From: an uncultured Collinsella sp.
Lineage (GTDB): Bacteria > Actinomycetota > Coriobacteriia > Coriobacteriales > Coriobacteriaceae
Direction of reading: 5' to 3'
Assembly (NCBI GenBank): GCA_900541055.1
Contig: UQHZ01000003.1
Coordinates: 94,121 to 158,120 of the forward strand
Length of the DNA: 64,000 nt
The translations under genes were made by a program, and so were the position numbers. The notes beneath the pieces are model-generated. The model made no database searches and was not told the origin of the DNA. It saw only the letters and a list, made by a program, of their open reading frames with translations. How positions within the stretch are numbered: position 1 is the first letter of the stretch; every line of letters starts with the position of its first letter. Of the stretch, positions 58,200 through 64,000 are shown one piece after another.

Positions 58200-59357
58200 C
58201 TAACGACCGATTTCCAGCCAGTTGCATAGTACGTTGGCTCGTAACTCCATTTCCGTCGTCTTTTGCGTCTTAGTTTTGCACCTATAGCGTAATTCCAAGC
58301 GCGAGCAAAGACTTCTCACGATCGCATCAAGCTGCTCGGCATCGTTAAGCATGTCGTGCGTAACCAGGAAGACGTCATACCCCATACTTTGCAGCGCCGT
58401 CATGCGTTTGGCATCGTGGTCGAGCACGGCGCCTAATCCGTGGATAACCTCTCCCTGAATCTCCACGATGCCTGCTTTCATTATGGTTGGATTTACGATC
58501 ACGATATCCCCGTAGCAGACTTTTTGCCCTGTAATGATCTGCGCCGATGCGGTAAGCGGCGTAAGGTCGTTAACATAAACGTTTCGAAAGCCGGCACCGC
58601 CGCGAGAGCGAGGAAGCGATAGCAATAAAATTCCTGCAACTTCAAGCGGAGAAGCTGCTATACCTGTCACCAGCTGCGCGGCGTTGTAAAACTTCGTACC
58701 CCACTTTCGTCTTTTCATCTTACTGGCATACTCATGAAGCTCGTGTAATTCGATGAGCGGCTTCCTCATCCAGAGCGAAGTACCCTTTAGCCTTATGACC
58801 TCCTTCGTTTTCTTTTGTCCGTTGGACCCCTTCGCATTTGCCTGTTCTTTGACTTTTATGCGCGCATAAACGCGTTTCCAGTGTGGCTCGTCTTGGCTTT
58901 CATCAAGGTCAAAGAGGGATTCGGTGGTTGCATTCTCGGCAGCGTCATTGGCTTTGTCTAGTTCCGCCTCTGCTGCAGCGGTGGGCTCAAAGACTGAGAA
59001 CCATCCGCAAAATTCGTACATGGCAAGGACAAGATCGGTTGGAGACACAAAGCGCGCCATGGTAAATAGCGTCGCAAGTGGATTGGTAACCCTAAAGCTC
59101 ATCGCGGTTTCCAGCGTGCTATCCACCCCCGAAGCATCATCACAGTGGATTGTTGTCCGTAATCCCGAATGGTAGTTAACGCCACCGGCCAATGTTGTGG
59201 TAATAATCGGAGTTTTGAGGACGTCGACTACAAAGGGCGATTGAGATAGGGCTCGCCAGCCGTCTTCAGGGCTTGGCAGTCTTGGGTAGAGGTCACGGAC
59301 CTGCGGTGGACAGCGCCAGTAGCGGAATGCGGTGTTTGCGCAGACGATCTCGTCCAT
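58200..59357 (-). CDS. Coriobacterial AbiEi/DUF559-like protein of unknown function
   Basis: Protein of 385 residues. It begins with a motif I recall from many Coriobacteriia proteins (FRYWRCPPQVRDLYPRLP), followed by LATLFTMARFVSPTDLVLAMYEF. The C-terminal third has GIVEIQGEVIHG, then DHDAKRMTALQSMGYDVFLVTHDML, which follows the Vsr/DUF559 nuclease-fold pattern (E-x-x-G-x-x-H, D-x-x-R, L-x-x-x-G-x-x-V). A charged insert lies at about residues 130-190. The ATG at 59357 has AGGGGAGG upstream and a promoter at 59388-59416. It stands alone. The nuclease fold is an inference; a type IV antitoxin-like regulator is the other option. Confidence 0.6.
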   Translation of the reverse strand: MDEIVCANTAFRYWRCPPQVRDLYPRLPSPEDGWRALSQSPFVVDVLKTPIITTTLAGGVNYHSGLRTTIHCDDASGVDSTLETAMSFRVTNPLATLFTMARFVSPTDLVLAMYEFCGWFSVFEPTAAAEAELDKANDAAENATTESLFDLDESQDEPHWKRVYARIKVKEQANAKGSNGQKKTKEVIRLKGTSLWMRKPLIELHELHEYASKMKRRKWGTKFYNAAQLVTGIAASPLEVAGILLLSLPRSRGGAGFRNVYVNDLTPLTASAQIITGQKVCYGDIVIVNPTIMKAGIVEIQGEVIHGLGAVLDHDAKRMTALQSMGYDVFLVTHDMLNDAEQLDAIVRSLCSRLELRYRCKTKTQKTTEMELRANVLCNWLEIGR

Positions 59358-59387
59358 ATGGGCCTCCCCTAGCTTTGGCTGCGTGCC

Positions 59388-59416
59388 GTTATGTTTGCAG
59401 GTAGACCGATTATCAA
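59388..59416 (-). promoter_or_regulatory. Promoter of the solitary nuclease-fold-like gene
   Basis: On the minus strand TTGATA, 17 bases, CATAAC, ending 31 bases before the start codon. Confidence 0.5.
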
Positions 59417-59689
59417 TGGCGGCATCATGCCGGTAAGTACTGGAAGCTGACCAAATGCCGACAAATAGCTTGACGCATTTCGCCTAAAGATCGCCGTGTG
59501 GCACAAATCTGCTGGCAGGCGTTCTGGGGCCGTGGTCCCTATCTCCACATTTGTGCGTGAATCCCATGGCAAATTCAATGAAAGAGCGCATGAGCTTTAT
59601 GCAAAACGCGCGATGACGTCAGCACAGGAGAGATCAGCTAGAAACGCGTTTAAATTTTTCGATTCGATTTTGGTGTCAAGCTTGGTGTC

Positions 59690-59725
59690 AAAAAGAAAAA
59701 GGTCAGAGGCTTAACACCTCTGACC
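59690..59725 (-). terminator. Terminator of tRNA-Val
   Basis: On the minus strand GGTCAGAGG, a short loop, CCTCTGACC, then TTTTTCTTTTTG. Confidence 0.9.
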
Positions 59726-59736
59726 TGTGCTTTAGA

Positions 59737-59811
59737 TGGTGGGCGATACAAGATTCGAACTTGTGACCCCATCCGTGTGAAGGATATGCTCTACCCCTGA
59801 GCCAATCGCCC
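59737..59811 (-). tRNA. tRNA-Val (CAC)
   Basis: A 75-base gene including an encoded CCA. The acceptor GGGCGAT pairs with ATCGCCC, the anticodon stem TATCC/GGATG has loop TTCACAC, so the anticodon is CAC. The T loop is AGTTCGAATC. A strong terminator follows, and accessory genes lie on its upstream side. Confidence 0.95.
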
Positions 59812-60334
59812 GTCGCCTTTCGGCAAAAGAGATACTAACATAGCTGCGCGATGTTTTCCAAGAACTTTTTGCCCCCGATTTTAAATTCGTGAGAGCAAAC
59901 CGCACTGTTTCAACCCAGTCAACCAACAAAACCGCAGCTTAACCACCCTTTATCGTTTAATCCACGAGGTCTCGGGACGGCAGATAAGTCGCGCGTTGTT
60001 GTAGGCCAGGTCAGCGCCCGTGGGTTCTCGTAGCGACGCGGCACGCGAAAGACGACAAATGTCGCATCGATATGCGTAATCTCAGGCATATTTCGCCAAC
60101 TGACTGATGGGAGACAATCGACGCACGTTGATTAGTCCCTATTGGAAGGCAATTTCGCAAGTGCGGGGAAAAATGAAGATCTACCAATCGGACCCCAGTT
60201 TTGTACTTTTGCGAACTGCGGTTTTGTTGGTAAATTGCGGGTTGTGGTCGACGGATTCTGTTTTCCCCGCACTTCCGAAAAAGTTGGCGTATCGGCAGCG
60301 ATATACGGAACCAAAACTCAAGCGCAAGATAATT
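59812..60334. other. Non-coding interval upstream of tRNA-Val
   Basis: 523 bases with no supported gene. The right half contains the inverted repeat at 60153-60280. The rest shows no clear structure. Confidence 0.6.
60153..60280. repeat. Inverted repeat with 20-base ends
   Basis: TTTCGCAAGTGCGGGGAAAA (60153-60172) is the reverse complement of 60261-60280 at 19 of 20 positions and encloses 88 bases. The size and layout suggest a miniature mobile element or a large hairpin near the 3' end of the toxin gene. Confidence 0.7.
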
Positions 60335-60832
60335 CTAAGGCCTCATAGGCTTGCTGTTCCTTCGCAACTCGCTTGCGAGCTCTTCGCGCGTGCGTTTCCC
60401 GGAGACCAGGTCCTGAATCCATTCATAGTAGGGGTTATCTTCAGGAGTTGGGTTATCGGAAAAGTCCACCAATACGTTTCTCAAGCTAATAATGACAAAG
60501 GCAATAACTAGGCTAGTCCTCTTGTTTCCATCCTCAAAGATGTGGTCCTTTGCCATGTGTTCCGCAATATAGCTTGCCTGGTCGAAGATGTCCGAAAACC
60601 TATCAATCGGGGACTGCCCAAAGATAGTGCAAAATGCGTTTGATAGAACAGATTCAATTCGACCATGAATTAGGGCGGCTCTATCGCCCGTCATACAGGT
60701 TGTGTAGCATTTTCCAGATGCAAGCAAGCGTTCGTGCGCATACATTACAGAAGAGGCAAGAGCCCCTATCGCTTCCTCATCATCAAATACAAGGGGATCG
60801 ATAGGGGCCGATTGCCCCATTATGAGAGACAT
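60335..60832 (-). CDS. Fic/Doc family toxin
   Basis: Protein of 165 residues with the Doc-type active-site motif HIFEDGNKR at residues 97-105 and flanking Fic helices. Doc enzymes phosphorylate EF-Tu; other Fic proteins transfer AMP. The Asp-Gly-Asn-Lys-Arg form favours a Doc-like activity but does not prove it. Its start overlaps the upstream antitoxin stop by one base (TAATG). Base composition is lower in GC than in the housekeeping genes. Confidence 0.85.
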   Translation of the reverse strand: MSLIMGQSAPIDPLVFDDEEAIGALASSVMYAHERLLASGKCYTTCMTGDRAALIHGRIESVLSNAFCTIFGQSPIDRFSDIFDQASYIAEHMAKDHIFEDGNKRTSLVIAFVIISLRNVLVDFSDNPTPEDNPYYEWIQDLVSGKRTREELASELRRNSKPMRP

Positions 60833-61341
60833 TAGGAGTTCTCCAGCAGCCTCAGCGCATTGGGCATGGCTGCAATTGTTGATTGCACGGCCTGATCGAT
60901 TGTTACGACGTCGTTAATGTCTAAACCATCATTAGACGCAAGAATTGCCTCCGGAGTGATGGGGTTATCCCTGTTCGGCGAATATACGCTCGCCCATGCC
61001 CCATCTGGCTTATGCGACAAGGTGACCAAATCAAACGCAGTGAGCATCCCAAGCTTATCCATCACGGAATCAATGAGTTTTTTAGAAGTCCCGTCAAGTA
61101 TCGCTAAGTCACTCGATTTGGTGATGCAGTTTCGGCCATACGAGGAGAACGTATGATAGACCACAGGTTCAACTGGACCGTACTGCCAAGCCTCAACGAT
61201 GTCATCGAAAAGCGGACGATTGTATTTGCGCAACGATTCGACTTGCGAATAATAGACGAGCTTATTCAGCTTGAGATTCGTAATCTCGAATTTGTCGCTC
61301 CAGTTATCAATGATGTAATTCGCAACGTTCAGCGCTTCCAT
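60832..61341 (-). CDS. Panacea-domain (DUF4065, SocA-like) antitoxin
   Basis: Protein of 169 residues with the Panacea/SocA signatures (NLKLNKLVYYSQ near residue 20, EAWQYGPVEPVVYHTFSSYG, SHKPDGAWASVY). Panacea proteins are known to pair with many toxin families, Fic/Doc among them, so this upstream overlapping gene is the likely antitoxin. The ATG at 61341 has GGGGAG upstream; an earlier codon at 61365 lies too close to the promoter. Promoter and operator are at 61383-61423. Confidence 0.85.
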   Translation of the reverse strand: MEALNVANYIIDNWSDKFEITNLKLNKLVYYSQVESLRKYNRPLFDDIVEAWQYGPVEPVVYHTFSSYGRNCITKSSDLAILDGTSKKLIDSVMDKLGMLTAFDLVTLSHKPDGAWASVYSPNRDNPITPEAILASNDGLDINDVVTIDQAVQSTIAAMPNALRLLENS

Positions 61342-61382
61342 TTTCACTCTCCCCTCAGTTGGCAAAACTTATCCTATAGACC

Positions 61383-61412
61383 TTAAATGGGCTGATTATG
61401 TACCCAATTTAA
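61383..61412. promoter_or_regulatory. Candidate operator of the toxin-antitoxin operon
   Basis: TTAAATGGG (61383-61391) and CCCAATTTAA (61403-61412) form an inverted repeat with a one-base bulge. It brackets the -10 box, a typical place for autorepression. Confidence 0.55.
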
Positions 61413-61423
61413 AGATATGTCGA
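61395..61423 (-). promoter_or_regulatory. Promoter of the toxin-antitoxin operon
   Basis: On the minus strand TCGACA, exactly 17 bases, CATAAT; each box differs from consensus at one position. Transcription would start about 45 bases before the antitoxin ATG. Confidence 0.65.
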
Positions 61424-61610
61424 GTCGGGCCTCGATGATTTCTCTTCTAATCTACACGACAAATTTTTTCATAACGCGCGGACATGAATTCGTCGTGCGT
61501 ACTTTCTCAAAAGACCGAGAGCAAAAATGGTTTAGCAGATGCTAACCGTTTGCGCTGGCTTTAAGAGTCAGCCGAAGCTCAGATTCAAATCGTTGTCAGC
61601 AAAATACTTA

Positions 61611-62714
61611 TTAGACGTTATAGCAGTGATTCGCGACGCCTAGGAGCGTTATGCCAAGAAGGAAAAGCGTCATTGATGCTGTAATCCAGCAGTTGTCGCC
61701 GGTCTTGGGGAGTGCCGCAGTGGTCGCGGTGGCAGTCTTGGGCTTGGAGACTTTGGCGCCCGAGGTCTTGGTTACTGTCGTTGTTGTCTTGGTTGTCGCG
61801 GTCGCGGGTTTCAGCGCCGGATTTGCTGTGGGACCTGTGGTGGGCTCTCCGGCAGCGGGGTTAGCGTCGGCAGGAGACTTATCCACGCTATCGCCAGGTA
61901 CATCGACCCCTTCGGTCTCCCCCGCCGGAGGCGTGGCGACATCGGGCTCAATCACCACATGCGGTGCCACCGCACCGCCGGCATCCACAACGCCACCGGC
62001 CCCAAAAGCCCCACCAACAGGCGCAACAAACCGCGCGGACACAAGCGACCCGCCCGTGCACGCAACGCCACCGTCGGCACCAGACGCATCAAGCCACGAG
62101 GCGTAGACAGAAAGCCGACAGCCGGCCGCGCCATCACCAAGGCCTAAGTCCTGCAGATACACGCCGTAGGCGCGCACGCCCGCTCCGGACCCGGCACCCG
62201 CGGCAACGACGCGTCCGCCGCCGCGAACGGCCATGTCGCCTGCGATCACGCCGGCGACCGCCTCGTCCGTAATATCGGCCCCGTCTGCCCGCGCATCGAC
62301 GGTGCAGCCGTCCACCACGAGCGCCTGCGAGACGTGGATTCCGCACTGCGAGCCCGTCGCCGTCAGGGTCCCGGTGCCGCGAAGCGTCAGGCTGCCCCAC
62401 ACCTCCATGCCGCACAGCGTGATGTCCGCATCGGGCGCATGCGACTCCGTCACGGAGTTTTGCCCGGCAAGCGTCAGCACCAGGTCGCCCTCGGCGCCGA
62501 TGGCCTCGCCCGCGTAGCCGTTAAGCTCTAGGTGGTCGGCATCGGTCCAGGCCCAGCCGGGGCCCGACACGCCCGGCACGTAGTACGTCGCGCCCGCGAT
62601 GATGAGGCTCTCCGCGCCCGCGGCATAAGAAGGCCCGCCCAGCAAAACGCATAGGCAGGCCATGGCAACAATCGCAATGTAATGACGGCTGGTGTGGGAC
62701 TTGGCAGCAAACAT
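61611..62714 (-). CDS. LPXTG-anchored surface protein
   Basis: Exported wall protein of 367 residues. A signal peptide (residues 1 to about 31) is followed by a Gly/Ala/Val-rich region (about 35-255) with repeated short turns (GSLTLRGTGTLTATG, GDMAVRGGGRVVAAG) suggesting a right-handed beta-helix or carbohydrate-binding fold. A Thr/Pro/Ala-rich spacer (about 265-335) and a sorting signal LPKTG then a hydrophobic helix follow. The tail after the helix (NHCYNV) lacks the usual basic residues. The ATG at 62714 has GGAG upstream; a start at 62753 is possible. No sortase gene is in the window. Confidence 0.8.
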   Translation of the reverse strand: MFAAKSHTSRHYIAIVAMACLCVLLGGPSYAAGAESLIIAGATYYVPGVSGPGWAWTDADHLELNGYAGEAIGAEGDLVLTLAGQNSVTESHAPDADITLCGMEVWGSLTLRGTGTLTATGSQCGIHVSQALVVDGCTVDARADGADITDEAVAGVIAGDMAVRGGGRVVAAGAGSGAGVRAYGVYLQDLGLGDGAAGCRLSVYASWLDASGADGGVACTGGSLVSARFVAPVGGAFGAGGVVDAGGAVAPHVVIEPDVATPPAGETEGVDVPGDSVDKSPADANPAAGEPTTGPTANPALKPATATTKTTTTVTKTSGAKVSKPKTATATTAALPKTGDNCWITASMTLFLLGITLLGVANHCYNV

Positions 62715-62808
62715 ACCCGCTCCGATCTTCGCAGGAGCCAATAGAATGTGCACCAGAAAATGCCCTGGTAGCAGCAGTTATTAGTTTAACGAGATCGGGA
62801 GAGTGACG

Positions 62809-62853
62809 AACGATTTACCTGTAAACGAACCCAAAAATTAGGTGTAAATCGTT
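62809..62853. repeat. Inverted repeat between two minus-strand genes
   Basis: AACGATTTAC (62809-62818) pairs with GTAAATCGTT (62844-62853) around a 25-base loop. It lies upstream of the LPXTG gene and could be an operator or part of a terminator for the gene before it. Confidence 0.45.
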
Positions 62854-62959
62854 TTGTCAGTCGGTGAAAGGAGGGGCCTCCATTAGCTAATTGGTCGTCC
62901 GTAAAATCCAAGCCCATATCGAAGAGGTCAACGAACCTCTAGGCAGAGACGAGTTAAGG

Positions 62960-63538
62960 CTACTCGTCACCCGCATTCACACGCATTGCTCTTTCAGTTT
63001 CGATCATTTTACGAACGACAAACTTCATTTTTTCATTCTTAGAAATAATAATTTCCAGGCAATCTTTGAGCTCATCGTCACTTTGAACAACAATGAGATT
63101 ATTTTCCTTCGAAACTTGAATTTCCCCGGTATATAAATCCCAGGTTTGACAAAATATATCTTCATCTAAGACTAAATCGATTGGATAGACGGCGCCTAGC
63201 CTCATTGTCAGTACTCTAAATTTATACTCCGAAGTAAAAAGATCGAAAGCATAATCGGACGGCGAATAAGAGTCGTTCGCATCGGTGAGATTCAGGGCGG
63301 TATTCTCTACTTTTTCCGTTTTTGGAACAGTGAGACGCTCCATTAATTCGCGTGAGGACCACATGCTGCTAGTTGTTCTGGTGGTAAAGGCAAGTTTTAC
63401 AAAACGAGCTTCGATCAGGCCACTGGACGCAGCTTTTACATCTTCGCACTGCCCCTGCATGATTGCTTTAACGTTCTCAGCAGATTTTTCTAAGGGCTGA
63501 TCAATAATGTCCGCCCAGAGATTTTCGCTACCTACCAT
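62960..63538 (-). CDS. Hypothetical protein coupled to an EEP-family gene
   Basis: Protein of 192 residues that I do not recognise. It has no signal peptide or membrane segment. The composition is mixed and charged, with a Lys/Glu-rich C-terminal helix (ENEKMKFVVRKMIETERAM). GC content is clearly lower than in the core genes. Its start overlaps the end of the upstream nuclease-family gene by 11 bases, so the two are probably co-translated and functionally linked. Confidence 0.55.
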   Translation of the reverse strand: MVGSENLWADIIDQPLEKSAENVKAIMQGQCEDVKAASSGLIEARFVKLAFTTRTTSSMWSSRELMERLTVPKTEKVENTALNLTDANDSYSPSDYAFDLFTSEYKFRVLTMRLGAVYPIDLVLDEDIFCQTWDLYTGEIQVSKENNLIVVQSDDELKDCLEIIISKNEKMKFVVRKMIETERAMRVNAGDE

Positions 63539-64000
63539 GACACTTCCCCATTTCCATAGTTACCAAAAGTGGCAAATGGTCACTGTACTTTGAACACGGC
63601 CGTGAATTAACAATAAGTTTAGTATCACCGATTTGACGAAGATAGCGGCAGTCGGTAATGCAGTCCGCCAACTGCCAATCTACAACGATTTGATCGAGCG
63701 AATGCCAATAATAGGTACAGTCGCCGGAACCCAAATAAAATGAACCCAGATTAGAATTGGACTCTGATAGAAATACAAGAGCGGGGTTATACATTACTTG
63801 ATACGACAACCCATCGCTCTCTCTTTCTTTCAATCTCTTTGCAACCTCTTTGAAAAAGGTCGAATTTAAGGAATCGAGTTTTACCATTTCGGGGTCAAAT
63901 GGATTGCAATTGAAATCGCCTATCAGCATATTGAGGCTGCCGGGGTAGGTAGTGTCGAGAAAGTTGGTGTAGCGCCCGATCCGAAGTGAGTCGGCCCGGC
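63528..64000 (-). CDS. Endonuclease/exonuclease/phosphatase family protein (5' end outside window)
   Basis: The frame is open to the window edge, so the N-terminus is missing. The visible part carries the C-terminal half motifs of the family: MLIGDFNCNPF (Asp and Asn of the metal site), SLDQIVVD and YSDHLPLLVTME (catalytic Asp-His). The substrate may be DNA, RNA, a phospholipid or a nucleotide. The low GC content matches the following gene, and both look recently acquired. Confidence 0.75.
   Translation of the reverse strand, partial: RADSLRIGRYTNFLDTTYPGSLNMLIGDFNCNPFDPEMVKLDSLNSTFFKEVAKRLKERESDGLSYQVMYNPALVFLSESNSNLGSFYLGSGDCTYYWHSLDQIVVDWQLADCITDCRYLRQIGDTKLIVNSRPCSKYSDHLPLLVTMEMGKCHGR

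Larger units (their letters stand above)
59358..59736. other. Non-coding interval between the solitary gene and tRNA-Val
   Basis: No supported gene. It holds the promoter of the minus-strand gene, an inverted pair GCACAAAT (59501-59508) and ATTTGTGC (59549-59556), a 12-base-spaced direct repeat TTGGTGTCAA (59670 and 59682) and the tRNA-Val terminator. A 72-codon plus-strand frame (59496-59714) ends inside the terminator and has no recognisable product. Confidence 0.6.

Noticed and set aside
59496..59714. Plus-strand 72-codon frame as an integrase remnant beside tRNA-Val
   Set aside because: It ends inside the tRNA terminator, and I see no catalytic integrase motif, so there is no support for a gene.
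62891..63136. Plus-strand 81-codon frame
   Set aside because: Mostly antisense to the 192-residue hypothetical gene, with no ribosome site and no recognised motif.

Overview
The window looks like a chromosomal segment of a Coriobacteriia actinobacterium, most likely Collinsella or a close relative. This is inferred from protein character and gene order and was not checked by search. The DNA is GC-rich, so long antisense open frames are common and were discarded. GTG and TTG starts are frequent. The gene set combines actinobacterial traits (a CDP-alcohol phosphotransferase / FHA / MerR cluster resembling the mycobacterial pgsA2-garA-Rv1828 region) with traits usual in Firmicutes (RNases J and Y, SpoVS, DUF1836, a LysM gene divergent from lexA, an LPXTG protein).

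Bases 1-28727 are on the + strand and mostly housekeeping. They hold two tandem dnaJ genes, mtaB, phoH-ybeY-dgkA-era-recO, rpsO, pnp, rnj, ftsK, a RodZ-like gene, yajQ, rimO, pgsA, a cinA-type amidase, recA-recX, then rny, a GHKL ATPase gene, spoVS, miaB-miaA-hflX. PNPase, RNase J and RNase Y therefore lie within 16 kb, together with three radical-SAM methylthiotransferases (MtaB, RimO, MiaB) and MiaA.

Bases 28712-35200 are mixed: an acyltransferase-like membrane protein and lexA on the minus strand; a divergent LysM gene with LexA boxes, nrdR and dut on the plus strand; a glycolipid glycosyltransferase divergent from trxB; and a DUF1836 regulator. SOS boxes lie inside the promoter spacers of both recA and the LysM gene, giving a readable SOS circuit.

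Bases 35267-57777 are all minus strand: degV, an NlpC/P60 hydrolase, apt, a merR/FHA/CDP-alcohol transferase group, tRNA-Pro, coaBC, a zinc-ribbon coiled-coil gene, nif3, a cysteine desulfurase, rpe, gpsA-plsY-der, a DUF512 radical-SAM gene, ispH, plsC, cmk, a pseudouridine synthase, scpB-scpA, a site-2 protease, a small membrane protein, an ABC-F ATPase and tRNA-Ala. Many neighbours overlap or touch, as in translationally coupled operons.

Bases 57778-64000 are accessory: GC-rich nested palindromes, a solitary nuclease-fold-like gene of a family I recall as multi-copy in Coriobacteriia, tRNA-Val, a Panacea-Doc toxin-antitoxin pair with a readable promoter and operator, an LPKTG surface protein, an unknown gene and an endonuclease/exonuclease/phosphatase gene cut by the window edge.

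The least explained signals are several large inverted-repeat elements between genes (10067-10437, 31652-32060, 40233-40291, 57983-58150, 60153-60280). The pair at 31702-31799 and 31957-32060 have unrelated stems but nearly identical 36-base loops, and the 10 kb element shows compensatory base changes between its copies.
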